Part shown: in pieces, positions 27,043 to 36,099 of the stretch
Layout of the letters: each line of letters begins with the position of its first letter
Position numbering within the stretch: position 1 is the first letter of the stretch
Assembly: GCA_003574785.1 (NCBI GenBank)
Contig: QORU01000014.1
Span: 141,678-205,677 of the forward strand
Direction of reading: 5' to 3'
Length of the DNA: 64,000 bases
Source of the DNA: Taklimakanibacter deserti
GTDB lineage: Bacteria > Pseudomonadota > Alphaproteobacteria > Rhizobiales > Aestuariivirgaceae
Position numbers and translations under genes: made by a program
The notes under the pieces: generated by a model
The model's database searches: none
What the model saw: the letters and a program-made list of their open reading frames with translations, nothing else
What the model was told of the DNA's origin: nothing

Positions 27043-27804
27043 ATGGGCTGGGACGAGATAGCGCTTTTGTTCGCCGGCGGCGTTCTGGCCGGCTGCATCA
27101 ACGTCGTGGCCGGTGGCGCCGGTTTCATGACCTTTCCGCTCCTGGTTGCCGCCGGCATGTCGGAAATCGAGGCCAATGCCTCGAATTTCGTGGCCCTCCT
27201 GCCGGCCAATGTCGCGAGCCTCTTCGGCTACCGTTACGAGTTACGCCGTCCCAATCTGAGGTTGAGACCACGACTGGCTCTCGCCGCCATTGGCGGAACC
27301 TGCGGCTCCCTTGCCCTTCTGGGGTTGGGCGAGGCCTCCTTCCGCTCGGCGATCCCCTGGCTGCTCACCTTTTCGACCGTCGCCTTCGCGCTGGCGCCCA
27401 CGATCAAGCGCTGGCTCGAGCACAAGCATGGTTTTGACGGCAGAAGCTGGATCTGGCTGTCCTTCCTTCTCGAATTCATCGTCTATGTCTATGGCGGCTA
27501 TTTCGGTCTCGGCATGGGCGTCGTGCTTCTCGCCCTCTATGCCATGTTCGGCCATGACGACCTGCATGAGGCCAATGCCATCCGCAATGCCACCATCACC
27601 TTGATCACGCTCATCGGCATAGCCCTCTTCGCCCATGCCGGCGTCATCCGCTGGCTGCCGTCGCTCATCATGATGCTGGGCGCCTTCATCGGCGGCTATG
27701 TCATGATCAAATTCGTCCGCAGTGTGCCGCAGAACTGGGTCAGATGGGGCATTCTCGTCTGGAGCGTCACGCTCACCGGTATCGCCTTCTGGCGCTACAG
27801 CTGA
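27043..27804 (+). CDS. TauE/SafE family (DUF81) membrane transporter
   Basis: The protein of about 253 residues has seven or eight hydrophobic helices and the TauE/SafE features: N-terminal LFAGGVLAGCINVVAGGAGFMTFPLLV and central VYGGYFGLGMGVVLLA. Members export sulfite, sulfoacetate or other anions. The ATG at 27043 is chosen; 10 upstream codons in frame are possible. It is divergent from the polyketide synthase. Confidence 0.88.
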   Translation: MGWDEIALLFAGGVLAGCINVVAGGAGFMTFPLLVAAGMSEIEANASNFVALLPANVASLFGYRYELRRPNLRLRPRLALAAIGGTCGSLALLGLGEASFRSAIPWLLTFSTVAFALAPTIKRWLEHKHGFDGRSWIWLSFLLEFIVYVYGGYFGLGMGVVLLALYAMFGHDDLHEANAIRNATITLITLIGIALFAHAGVIRWLPSLIMMLGAFIGGYVMIKFVRSVPQNWVRWGILVWSVTLTGIAFWRYS

Positions 27805-28685
27805 TTCTCGCGCGCGGCACGCATCTCGCGCAAGAGCGCATAGATGCCGGAGACGACGATGAGCGCGATGCCGAGGAGCGCCCACCGGTCGGGGAACTCG
27901 CCGAAAACCAGCGTGCCGGAGAGGAGACCGAAGAGCACCACCGAATAGCGGTAGATGGCGGTTTGGGAGATGTCGCCCATGCGGATCGTCAACACCATGC
28001 AGACATAGCCGATGCTGAGAAGGATACCGCCGCAAAAAATGAGGAGGAGATGCCGGGAGCTGAGCGTGACCCATGTCTCGAACGGATAGAGCAGGAGTCC
28101 GCTCAGCATCACGAAGGCCGCATTGGCGAAGACGATGATCATGGTCGGGACATCGAAATTGAGCCGGCGGGTGAAGATGTCGCGCAGCGCGATCGCCATG
28201 ATGAGGCCAAGCGACAGCGCGTCATAGACGGTGAAGCTCGCGGGCGAGGGCTTGACGACGAACAGCACGCCGGCGAGGCCCAAGAGGATGGCGAGGACGC
28301 GGCGCCAGCCGACTGTCTCGCCCAGGAACAAGGCGGCGAAGGCGATGACCAGAAGGGGCACGGCCTGCATGACCGCGTTGAGATTGGCGATCGGTATATG
28401 CATCAGGGCGGTGATGAATAATATCGTGCCCGCCACGTCGCTGAGGCTCCTCACCAGCACGCCCTTCTGGAAGACGAGCATGGCCCGGGCCAGGGCCTTG
28501 CGGGCGAGGAGGGCGGTGATGGCTGTCGCCACCACGCCGCGGAAGAAGATGATCTGGCCCACCGGCACTTCGCCTGCCATGAGCTTGGTCATGGTGTCGC
28601 CGGCGGTGAAGCTGGCCATGGCCAGGATCATGACGAGGCCCGCCCTAAGGGCGGGAGAAGCAGGGAGAACCGTTGTAAGGGACAT
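27795..28685 (-). CDS. EamA/DMT family transporter
   Basis: The 296-residue protein has ten predicted helices in two EamA repeats (FFRGVVATAITALLARK in the first, LLSGTLVFGEFPDRWALLGIALI in the second). DMT proteins export metabolites or amino acids; the substrate is unknown. It overlaps the TauE gene tail to tail by 10 bases. Confidence 0.88.
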   Translation of the reverse strand: MSLTTVLPASPALRAGLVMILAMASFTAGDTMTKLMAGEVPVGQIIFFRGVVATAITALLARKALARAMLVFQKGVLVRSLSDVAGTILFITALMHIPIANLNAVMQAVPLLVIAFAALFLGETVGWRRVLAILLGLAGVLFVVKPSPASFTVYDALSLGLIMAIALRDIFTRRLNFDVPTMIIVFANAAFVMLSGLLLYPFETWVTLSSRHLLLIFCGGILLSIGYVCMVLTIRMGDISQTAIYRYSVVLFGLLSGTLVFGEFPDRWALLGIALIVVSGIYALLREMRAARENQL

Positions 28686-28868
28686 GGAGGCGCCGTAGGC
28701 CTGCCTAGACCAGAATCGGATGGCAGGAAAGGACCTCGCGTCGAAACCCTGCCTGGAGCCTGCCCCGGACTCGATCCGGGGTTGAAGACTTTGGCGCCCA
28801 CATGGGTGTCAGCCATGGAACATGTCCTATGTTAAGCGGCGCTGACCAAGGCCGTGCTAGGCCAGTTC

Positions 28869-29093
28869 ATGGAAAAGACGGCACTCCTTGAAAACCTTGC
28901 GGCGGCCAAAGGGCTGGCCAGCCAAAGCAAAGCCCATGTGGAAGCCCAAAAGGCTATCATTGCGGCTCTTGTTGCCATGGGCAAAGACCCGGCAGCAGCG
29001 GAGCGCATCCTCAACAAGCTTGAGACAGCTCAGACCGACAACCTCTCCGATATGGAGAGCATACTGAACGCTCTGGACGGTGAGCCGCCATAG
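28869..29093 (+). CDS. Small helical hypothetical protein
   Basis: The 74-residue product is predicted to be two or three amphipathic helices rich in Ala, Lys and Glu, with no cysteine and no signal peptide. The ATG at 28869 is used; an in-frame GTG lies 15 bases upstream. No family is recognised. Composition and open frame are plausible for a gene, but the evidence is thin. Confidence 0.45.
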   Translation: MEKTALLENLAAAKGLASQSKAHVEAQKAIIAALVAMGKDPAAAERILNKLETAQTDNLSDMESILNALDGEPP

Positions 29094-29174
29094 CGGCTTG
29101 GTGCGTTTGCTGCGTCATGCCGCGAATGTTTGTCGGCGAAGTGATTCCACTTCGCCGGGATGCACGCTGGAAGC

Positions 29175-29831
29175 CTATGGCAGTCTTTCGGCGATGATGT
29201 GCCAGTGCCAGGAGCCGGGCTTGCGGTGCAGCCGGTCCTCGATCGCCATGATTTCGAATCCCTGGAGCAGGTCGAGGGCCCCTGCCGCGCTGCAGTAGAA
29301 ATGCGGATGATCCTTGTCATCGATGTCGTCGATGACATAGCTGTCGGGTGCCACCTCGCGGCCCTTGCCGTAATTCTGGTTGCGCTTCGACAGCATGGTG
29401 CACTGGAAGATGGCGCCGGGCTTGAGCACGCGCCGGATCTCGCTCAAGGTCTTTTCGACGATGGCCCTGTCGCCGTGATAGATCACATTGAAAGCCAGCA
29501 CATAATCGAAGGTCGAGGCCTGAAAGGGCAGGTCGGTCATCAGTCCGGTCTGGGCGGCGATGGCAAGGCGCCGCGCCTCGGCTTCCCGCTCGAGATGGGC
29601 GATGCCGCTGGCGCTGCCGTCGAGCGCATGGGTTTGCCAGCCGATCTCGGCGAGGAGGAGGGCATGCCGGCCGACGCCGCAGCCGAGATCGAGGGCGCGC
29701 GTCCCACCCCGCGCATAAGCGGCACTGGCGCACTCCTCCACATCGGCCTCGGGTTTGAGCCAATCCTGCCGGCCTTCCGGGCTTTGCCAGCGCCTGTCCC
29801 AGGCATGATGAGCGGTATCGGTGCGGTCCAT
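29175..29831 (-). CDS. SAM-dependent methyltransferase (TehB/class I type)
   Basis: The 218-residue protein has motif I ALDLGCGVGRHALLLAE, an acidic residue at the end of the second strand (THALDGS) and the post-I region FDYVLAFNVIYHGD. This pattern resembles TehB-like methyltransferases. No Cys triad typical of ArsM is seen, so arsenite methylation is unlikely. It is followed on the same strand by no close partner; the phn transporter lies upstream. Confidence 0.85.
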   Translation of the reverse strand: MDRTDTAHHAWDRRWQSPEGRQDWLKPEADVEECASAAYARGGTRALDLGCGVGRHALLLAEIGWQTHALDGSASGIAHLEREAEARRLAIAAQTGLMTDLPFQASTFDYVLAFNVIYHGDRAIVEKTLSEIRRVLKPGAIFQCTMLSKRNQNYGKGREVAPDSYVIDDIDDKDHPHFYCSAAGALDLLQGFEIMAIEDRLHRKPGSWHWHIIAERLP

Positions 29832-29840
29832 GTTTCCCTC

Positions 29841-30644
29841 TCAGATGATCTTGCGCCTGATCCAGCCGCTGAGCTGTTCGACGGCGATGACCAGAGCGAA
29901 GATGGCGATGATCACGGTCAGCGCCTGGTCATAGTCGAAGAGGTCGAAGGCGGTCTTGAGTTCGATGCCGATGCCGCCCGCGCCGACGAGGCCGAGGACG
30001 ACCGAATTGCGGACGGCCTTTTCGAGGCAGAACAGCGTGGTGGCGGTGAAGGCCGGCAAGGCCTGTGGGACGACGGCCGAGAAGATGAGACCGGGCCGCG
30101 TCGCGCCGATGGCGGAGAGCGCCTCGCGCGGCCCCTTATCGGTCTCTTCCATGGCTTCGGCGAAGAAACGCCCGGCAAAGCCCATCGTATCGACCATGAT
30201 CGCGAGCACGCCAGCGGCAGGACCGAGGCCGACCGTGATGATGAAGATGATGGCCCAGACGAGATCGGGCACGGTGCGGAACACCGCGACGACGGCACGG
30301 GCGAGGCCGCGCAAGAATGCGTTGGGCGACAGGCCTTCGGCGGCGAAGATGGCCAGAGGGAAGCTCAGCACGATGCCCAGCACCGTTCCCGTGATCGCCA
30401 TCTGGAAGGTCTCGAGGAGCGATCGCCCCACTTGCGGAAGACGGCCGAGGTCGGGTGGAAACATGCGCGCCAGCATGCCGTCGGGCGCGAACAGACGGTT
30501 GGCGCCGCGCATCAGCCGGTCGAGCGAGGGGGCGGTCTCGGCGAAGGACCAGACGATCATGGCGATGATGAGCGTCCAGAGCAGCACGCCGGTTACCCCC
30601 GGAAGGGCGAAGCGCCGGACCGCGCGCGATCCACCCGTCGTCAT
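29841..30644 (-). CDS. phnE: Phosphonate/phosphite-type ABC transporter permease
   Basis: From the ATG at 30644 the protein has 267 residues with about six helices and the PhnE EAA-loop region AMEETDKGPREALSAIGATRPG. A longer in-frame reading to 31040 simply runs back over phnC and is rejected. The start overlaps the phnC stop by four bases. It forms the channel of the PhnCDE importer. Confidence 0.92.
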   Translation of the reverse strand: MTTGGSRAVRRFALPGVTGVLLWTLIIAMIVWSFAETAPSLDRLMRGANRLFAPDGMLARMFPPDLGRLPQVGRSLLETFQMAITGTVLGIVLSFPLAIFAAEGLSPNAFLRGLARAVVAVFRTVPDLVWAIIFIITVGLGPAAGVLAIMVDTMGFAGRFFAEAMEETDKGPREALSAIGATRPGLIFSAVVPQALPAFTATTLFCLEKAVRNSVVLGLVGAGGIGIELKTAFDLFDYDQALTVIIAIFALVIAVEQLSGWIRRKII

Positions 30645-31423
30645 GCGGCCTGGTCGATGAAGAACGAGCGCAGATTCTGCGGGCTCGCTGCCGCCGAGGC
30701 CTGGTCGAGCGTCATGCGTCCTTGGGCGAGGCCGATGATCCGATCGGAGAAGTGGCGGGCATGTTCGAGGCGGTGCGAGCTCACGATGAGGGTGAGCCGC
30801 TTCTCCCGGGTCAGCCGGTAGAGGAGCCGCATGATCTCCTCGCCCGATTGCGGGTCGAGGCTCGCATCGGGCTCGTCCGCCAGGACGAGCTCGGGCCGCT
30901 GCATCAGCATGCGCGCGACCGCCACCCTTTGCGACTGCCCGCCGGACAGGCTGTCCACGCGCTGCAGCGCGACATTCTCGAGCCCAACCGCCGCCAGGCA
31001 GTCGAGCGCTTCCTCGCGGTCTGCCTGCCGTGCGAGGCATTGCAGCCAGCCACGCGGTCCCTTGCTTCGCGCCTGGACGCCGTGCAGCACATTGCTCAGC
31101 GCCGACAGGCGGGGCACCAGGTTATGGCGCTGGAACACGAAGCCGACACGCGAGCGCAGGCGCGCGAGGTCACCTGCGGCGAGCGCCATGACGTCCCGGC
31201 CCAAAAGCTCGATCTCGCCGCTCTTGGGCTCGACGAGACGCACCAGGCTCCTGAGCAAGGTGGACTTGCCCGCACCGTTGGCGCCGATGAGCGCAACGGC
31301 CGATCCTTCAGCGATTTCGAGCGAGATGTCGCTCAGGATGCGCCGCGGGCCGAAATCCTTGCACAGTCGTGTGAGCTTCAGGACCGGGCCAGGATGTTCG
31401 ACTTCATGCGCGCGCCCGTGCAT
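30641..31423 (-). CDS. phnC: Phosphonate-type ABC transporter ATP-binding protein
   Basis: The 260-residue ATPase shows Walker A GANGAGKST, Q-loop FVFQRHN, signature LSGGQSQRVAVAR, Walker B LVLADEPDASLD and the H-loop SSHRLEHA. It sits between phnD (6-base gap) and phnE (4-base overlap), forming a complete binding-protein-dependent importer. Confidence 0.93.
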   Translation of the reverse strand: MHGRAHEVEHPGPVLKLTRLCKDFGPRRILSDISLEIAEGSAVALIGANGAGKSTLLRSLVRLVEPKSGEIELLGRDVMALAAGDLARLRSRVGFVFQRHNLVPRLSALSNVLHGVQARSKGPRGWLQCLARQADREEALDCLAAVGLENVALQRVDSLSGGQSQRVAVARMLMQRPELVLADEPDASLDPQSGEEIMRLLYRLTREKRLTLIVSSHRLEHARHFSDRIIGLAQGRMTLDQASAAASPQNLRSFFIDQAA

Positions 31424-31429
31424 GGCGGC

Positions 31430-32299
31430 TCAATTCCCGATGAACTGGGTGAATTCCGTGATGCCGACATTCGTGTACATCTTGCGGACGACATCGTAAT
31501 TGGCGTCGGTGACATCGGCAACGAAGGAGCCGCCGAGATATTTGGCATTCTCTTCGGCCGAGGTTATCGCCGCGAGCAGAGCCGGACCCTTCTCGGCGAA
31601 TGTCTTGCGCACGATCTCGATGGTTTCGGGCTTCACTTTGTCGCTGGCGAGCAGGACGTCGTTGGGCAGCTCCGGTCCCTTGCGGATGACATAGAATTTC
31701 TGCGTCGGGAAGTTCTTGGTGATGCGCTCGAGATGCGTCCGGTTCATGCCGATGGCGGCGATGTCGCCGGCGATCATCGCTTCGACGGCGGCATTCACCT
31801 TGAGGAACACGGGCTCATAGTCGGTCGAATAAACGAGGCCCTCTTCGGCGAGAATGGTCGCGGGGCCCAGATGCTGCGAGGTCGAGCCGATCTCGCCGAA
31901 GGAGATCTTCTTGCCCTTGAGATCGGCGGCCGACGTGATCTTCGCCGTTTCGAGGCTGACGACTTGCGGATAGTAGTCGGGCCTTACCCAGCTCACCACC
32001 GGCTGCGCCTTGAGGCGGGCGTTGAACACGACATATTCCGCCGGTCCGGTGAGCACGAAGTCGACCTGGTCGGCGGCCATCGCCTCGACGGCGGCGGTGC
32101 GACCGGAGACCGGGAAGAACTCGACCTCGAGGCCCGACTCTTTCGCCAGCACGTCGCGGAAGGCGCCGAAATCGCGCTGCAGGGTTTCGAGCCCGTCGAC
32201 ATCGGTGATGGCGAGCCTGATCTTGTCGGCCGCCGCGGCGGGCAGAGTGGCCAATGCGGCAAAGGCCAGGATCAGGAATGACAGCCAATATCTTTTCAT
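31430..32299 (-). CDS. phnD: Phosphonate/phosphate/phosphite ABC transporter substrate-binding protein
   Basis: With the start MKRYW (32299, GGGGAA upstream) the protein has 289 residues and a signal peptide ending about residue 24. The mature part has the PhnD pattern: GLETLQRDFGAFRDVLAKESGLEVEFFPV and SFGEIGSTSQHLGPA (phosph(on)ate oxygen ligands). Its PhnD fold is shared with AioX further right in the window, but the two have different ligands. A candidate Pho box lies 63 bases upstream. Confidence 0.92.
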   Translation of the reverse strand: MKRYWLSFLILAFAALATLPAAAADKIRLAITDVDGLETLQRDFGAFRDVLAKESGLEVEFFPVSGRTAAVEAMAADQVDFVLTGPAEYVVFNARLKAQPVVSWVRPDYYPQVVSLETAKITSAADLKGKKISFGEIGSTSQHLGPATILAEEGLVYSTDYEPVFLKVNAAVEAMIAGDIAAIGMNRTHLERITKNFPTQKFYVIRKGPELPNDVLLASDKVKPETIEIVRKTFAEKGPALLAAITSAEENAKYLGGSFVADVTDANYDVVRKMYTNVGITEFTQFIGN

Positions 32300-32361
32300 C
32301 GTTGTTCCCCTGCGGTGTCTCACGGCATTGAGTCGTTCCTTTGAAAGCTGATCATCGCGAC

Positions 32362-32379
32362 ATGACAGATATGTGTAAG
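32362..32379 (-). promoter_or_regulatory. Candidate Pho box upstream of phnD
   Basis: On the minus strand the 18-mer CTTACACATATCTGTCAT matches the PhoB consensus (two CTGTCAT-like 7-mers with a 4-base AT spacer) at 14 of 18 positions by eye. The distal half-site CTGTCAT is perfect. PhoB control would tie phosphonate import to phosphate starvation. Confidence 0.6.
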
Positions 32380-32392
32380 GGCGGTCATGCAG

Positions 32393-32410
32393 CTGTCATC
32401 AAACTGGACA
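32393..32410 (+). promoter_or_regulatory. Weaker candidate Pho box upstream of phnM
   Basis: On the plus strand CTGTCATCAAACTGGACA has one perfect CTGTCAT half followed at the right spacing by CTGGACA, which keeps only the CTG core. It lies 30 bases before the phnM start. Together with the minus-strand box it would serve the divergent phnM. Confidence 0.4.
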
Positions 32411-32440
32411 AAACCGGCGCTTCTCATCGGGTTGACCGGC

Positions 32441-33628
32441 ATGACAGCATTCGTGATTCGTGGTGGAAAAGTCCTTCGCCCGGCCCTCGGCCTTGTCGAA
32501 GCGGAGATCAGGATCGAGGCCGGCGAAATCGCCGACATTGCGTCGGTCGTGCCACGGGACGATGCCGCGGTGATCGACGCCGAGGGCGCCGTCATCCTTC
32601 CCGGCATCGTCGACATTCATGGCGATGCCTTCGAGCGCCAGATCCTGCCGCGTCCGCAAGCGCGCTTTCCGCTCGACGTCGCTTTCATGGAGACGGATCG
32701 CCAACTCGCCGCCAATGGGATCACCACCGCCTATCACGGCATAACCGTGTCGTGGGAGCCGGGCTTGCGCGGCCTCGCCAGCGCCGAGGAGATCGTCGCC
32801 ACGCTCGATGCCTTGGATGGCCGTCTCGCCTGCGATCACCGCCTCCATATCCGCTGGGAGACCTTCGCGCATCGGGAGATGGAAACCGTCGCGGACTGGC
32901 TGGAGCGGAGGCGCAAGCCGCTTCTCGCCTTCAACGATCACACGACACCGAGCCTCAACGGCACGCGGAAGCTTGCGAAGATCAAGACGTCCGCCGACCG
33001 GGCGGCGGTGACGGCCGAGGAGTATGGACAACTGCTCGAGGAGGCGGCAGGCCGCGGCCATGCCGTGAAAGAGGCGATCGGCCGCATGGCGCTGATCGCC
33101 AGGAGCAATGGCGTGGCCATGCTCTCGCATGACGATATGACGGCGGAAGAGCGCGGCTTCTATCGCGGCCTCGGGGCGGGCATCGCCGAGTTCCCGATGA
33201 CCGAGGAAGCGATTGCGAGCGCCACGGAAGCGGGCGATCCGATCGTGCTCGGCGCGCCGAATGTCGTGCGCGGCGGCAGCCATAATGGCGCCCTCGATGC
33301 GACGTCGGCCGTCCTTGCCGGCCGCTGCACCATCCTGGCCTCGGACTATTACTATCCAGCCCTCCTGCATGCGGCCTTCCGGCTGGCGGCAATTGGCGAT
33401 CTCGGCCTTGACGAGGCCTGGTCCCTGGTGTCGCTCAATCCGGCGCAAGCCTGCGGCCTCTATGACCGCGGCAGCCTCGACATCGGCAAGCGCGCCGATA
33501 TCGTCATCGTATCCGCGCCATCAGGCGAGCTGCCGGCGGTGCGCACCACGATCGCCGGCGGGCGCGTGGTCTTCGATGCGCCGGGATTTCGGAGAGGCGA
33601 AGCCCTCCAACCGGCTTTCCGCCAATAA
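32441..33628 (+). CDS. phnM: Alpha-D-ribose 1-methylphosphonate 5-triphosphate diphosphatase
   Basis: The protein of 395 residues (start MTAFVIRGGK at 32441; an extra 18 codons upstream are possible but atypical) is an amidohydrolase-fold PhnM. Metal ligands appear in DIHGDAFE, with further His in CDHRLHIRWE and a late SHDDMT motif. It hydrolyses the triphosphate of the C-P lyase intermediate. No phnGHIJKL genes are in the window, so it is separated from the lyase core. Confidence 0.92.
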   Translation: MTAFVIRGGKVLRPALGLVEAEIRIEAGEIADIASVVPRDDAAVIDAEGAVILPGIVDIHGDAFERQILPRPQARFPLDVAFMETDRQLAANGITTAYHGITVSWEPGLRGLASAEEIVATLDALDGRLACDHRLHIRWETFAHREMETVADWLERRRKPLLAFNDHTTPSLNGTRKLAKIKTSADRAAVTAEEYGQLLEEAAGRGHAVKEAIGRMALIARSNGVAMLSHDDMTAEERGFYRGLGAGIAEFPMTEEAIASATEAGDPIVLGAPNVVRGGSHNGALDATSAVLAGRCTILASDYYYPALLHAAFRLAAIGDLGLDEAWSLVSLNPAQACGLYDRGSLDIGKRADIVIVSAPSGELPAVRTTIAGGRVVFDAPGFRRGEALQPAFRQ

Positions 33629-33714
33629 GGCGAGCGAGGCGTTTGGGGGCTTTGCAAGGCTCATCAGAGTGATACCATGCATTCCGCCGGGGCAACTGAT
33701 TCAAGGGGCCCCCC

Positions 33715-34140
33715 ATGAGTCGAAACAGCACAAAGCCGCACGGCGAGTCTCATACGATCGGCGAGCTGGCGGCGCTTTCGGGCGTCCGCGTCGAGACGAT
33801 CAGGTATTTCGAGCGCATCGGGCTTTTGACCCCGCCCGAGCGGACAACCGGCGGTCATCGGCTGTTTTCCGCCGCCGATCTCGCCCGGCTGAATTTCGTC
33901 CGGCGGGCGCGGGAAATAGGCTTCTCGCAGCGCGAAGTGCGCACGCTCCTGTCGCTGTCCTCAGGCGAGCTGACATCATGCGACGAAGTGAAGACCCTTG
34001 CCGAGAATCACCTGGCGGTGATCCGCGGGAAGATCCGCGACCTGCAACGGCTCGATCAGCTGCTGTCGTCGACCATCGCACAATGCACCGGCGGCAAGGT
34101 GCCGAAATGCCCGGTCATCGAGGCGATCGCCCACGGTTAG
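33715..34140 (+). CDS. MerR-family metal-responsive regulator
   Basis: The 141-residue protein has the MerR winged helix (TIGELAALSGVRVETIRYFERIGLL) and a dimerisation helix. Cys89 opens that helix, and Cys124 and Cys132 (QCTGGKVPKCPVI) form the metal loop. An N-terminal Cys as in MerR/ZntR/PbrR points to a divalent ion, while the 7-residue loop spacing resembles CueR. No obvious cognate transporter adjoins; its targets are unknown. It marks the left approach to the arsenic region. Confidence 0.88.
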   Translation: MSRNSTKPHGESHTIGELAALSGVRVETIRYFERIGLLTPPERTTGGHRLFSAADLARLNFVRRAREIGFSQREVRTLLSLSSGELTSCDEVKTLAENHLAVIRGKIRDLQRLDQLLSSTIAQCTGGKVPKCPVIEAIAHG

Positions 34141-34161
34141 TGGTCCATTGCTGGAAGGGAT

Positions 34162-34710
34162 TCACGAACGGGCGCAAAACCGCACCGGCTGTTTACGTGG
34201 GGACATGCATGCCTCTCGCTTCCAATATCCTTTCAATATCCTTTGCCTCAGTATCTTAGAGATCATGAGCTCTTCCTCGGCATCACCAATTGCAGCGACT
34301 TGGCGGGTTTCGCGCATCCATGCGGACAGAGAGACCAGGGAGACATCGAGATCGATCCTGCGGTTGCCGGTGATCCGCGCGAGCGCTGCCCCGATAGCAG
34401 CAGTGAGCACACATCTGACGGCGTCATTGAGTTCGGGCGAACGCTCGCGCGCGAAGCTATGGCGCACACTTGCCGAAGGCAGCAGGAACCCAAGCTTCGG
34501 CATCATCGGGCGAGACAGCACCGGCCGCAGCGCCGGGAGCCGCGGTCCGGCCCTCCAGCAAGAAGTGCTTAGCTCATGCAAGGTGTCGTGGACATTTTCG
34601 GCAATCGTCAGGATGGTTTCGACGATGACGGCGAAGAACTCGGCGATCTTCGCCGCCCATGACACGACGATGCGGTCGAATGCTGCGCTTTGGCAGGGCG
34701 TACTCGTCAC
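34162..34710 (-). CDS. Possible hypothetical protein in an otherwise gene-poor gap
   Basis: Between the MerR gene and moaA (34141-34990, 850 bases) the only plausible gene is this minus-strand frame of 182 residues. It starts with GTG at 34710, preceded by AAGGAA. The N-terminal part (FDRIVVSWAAKIAEFFAVIVETILTIAENV) is hydrophobic/amphipathic and resembles the N-terminal helix of small rhizobial DUF1127-like proteins. The remainder has no recognised domain. It could be a decayed gene. The rest of the gap, 34711-34990, holds nothing I can identify. Confidence 0.3.
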   Translation of the reverse strand: MTSTPCQSAAFDRIVVSWAAKIAEFFAVIVETILTIAENVHDTLHELSTSCWRAGPRLPALRPVLSRPMMPKLGFLLPSASVRHSFARERSPELNDAVRCVLTAAIGAALARITGNRRIDLDVSLVSLSAWMRETRQVAAIGDAEEELMISKILRQRILKGYWKREACMSPRKQPVRFCARS

Positions 34711-34990
34711 GTGACAGTTCCTTCTGGGACGGGAAGTACCGGTCCTTTGGCCACCGGGAAAAGCAGGAGCGGCAGAAAAGCACCAAGTCCGGCTCGCGGA
34801 CCTTTGCAAGTGCGGCAAGTAAAAAACAATGTGCCTGGCAGCAGCTGCGGTCGGATCAAGGCCGGCCATGAACTCCGGGCATACGGTTCTCGATTCTGAT
34901 ATTTTCCAAACTACGCTTTGGCCCACGATGTCAAGAGGCATTCTGCTGTTCGGTCATGACCGGACACATTCAAGGCTGCCAGTGAACGGG

Positions 34991-36025
34991 TCAGCCGCCG
35001 GTGACGCTCATATGGCGCGACAGCGCCGGCTTGTTGTGGCGCCGGTCGATGATGAAATCGTGGCCCTTGGGCTTGCGCGAGATCGCTTCGTCGATCGCCG
35101 CATCGAGAAGCTCGTTACCTTCCGAGGCCCGCAACGGCGCCCGCAGGTCGGCGGCGTCTTCCTGGCCGAGGCACATGAAGAGCGTGCCGGTGCAAGTGAG
35201 GCGCACGCGGTTGCAGCTCTCGCAGAAATTATGGGTGAGGGGCGTGATGAAGCCCAGACGTCCGCCCGTCTCCTTGACCTGCATATAGCGCGCCGGCCCG
35301 CCGGTCTTGTAGGGGATGTCTTCGAGCGTGAACTGGTCCATGAGGCCGGCACGCAGCACCGACAGCGGCAGATATTGCTCGGTGCGGTCGCCGTCGATGT
35401 CGCCCAAGGGCATGGTCTCGATGAGCGTCAGGTCCATGCCTTCGCCATGCGCCCAGCGGATCATCTCCGGGATCTCGTCGTCATTGACGCCCTTGAGCGC
35501 CACCACATTGATCTTGATGGCAAGCCCGGCCTTCCGGGCGGCGGCAATGCCTTCTTTCACCTTCTTAAGGTCGCCCCAGCGGGTGATGGTGCGGAACTTC
35601 TGCTCGTCCAGCGTGTCGACCGAGACATTGATGCGCCGCACGCCATAATCGTGGAGCTCGCCGGCAAAGCGGGCGAGTTGGCTGCCATTGGTGGTGAGGG
35701 TGAGCTCGTCGAGCCCGCCCGATTTCACATGCCGGCCCAGACTTTCGATCAGCGACATGACATTGCGCCGCACCAGGGGCTCGCCGCCGGTGAGCCTGAT
35801 CTTGCGCACGCCGCGCGCGATGAACGCCTCGCAAATTCTTTCAAGCTCCTCGATCGAAAGAAGCTCTTTCTTGGGCAGGAAGGTCATGTCTTCCGCCATG
35901 CAGTACACACAGCGGAAGTCGCAGCGATCGGTCACCGAAACGCGCAAATAGGTAATGGTGCGGCCGAACGAATCGATCATCGGCGCAGCACCGGCCGCAA
36001 CAAAGGGCTGGGAGATCAGATTCAT
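34991..36025 (-). CDS. moaA: GTP 3',8-cyclase MoaA, copy 1 (aio operon)
   Basis: The 344-residue radical SAM enzyme has the CxxxCxxC cluster motif (CDFRCVYC), the GTP-binding second cluster Cys in [24 protein letters not shown], and the essential C-terminal Gly-Gly. It makes the pterin precursor of molybdenum cofactor. It lies 74 bases downstream of aioA on the same strand, so it likely supplies cofactor for the molybdoenzyme AioA. A second, nearly identical copy lies at 59089. The two differ mainly in the first 25 residues and near residues 58-70. Confidence 0.96.
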   Translation of the reverse strand: MNLISQPFVAAGAAPMIDSFGRTITYLRVSVTDRCDFRCVYCMAEDMTFLPKKELLSIEELERICEAFIARGVRKIRLTGGEPLVRRNVMSLIESLGRHVKSGGLDELTLTTNGSQLARFAGELHDYGVRRINVSVDTLDEQKFRTITRWGDLKKVKEGIAAARKAGLAIKINVVALKGVNDDEIPEMIRWAHGEGMDLTLIETMPLGDIDGDRTEQYLPLSVLRAGLMDQFTLEDIPYKTGGPARYMQVKETGGRLGFITPLTHNFCESCNRVRLTCTGTLFMCLGQEDAADLRAPLRASEGNELLDAAIDEAISRKPKGHDFIIDRRHNKPALSRHMSVTGG

Positions 36026-36099
36026 ATCAGGGCGACCCCGGCAAACCACAAATCAGAATGCAGCCCGGCATAGACTGCCAGGCCGCACCGCTAACATCG

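Noticed and set aside
29175..29831. ArsM arsenite methyltransferase
   Set aside because: The protein is a class I methyltransferase but lacks the conserved cysteines of ArsM and resembles TehB-type enzymes.
29841..31040. A 399-codon version of phnE
   Set aside because: The first 132 codons lie inside phnC in another frame. The ATG at 30644 with a 4-base overlap to phnC is the natural start.
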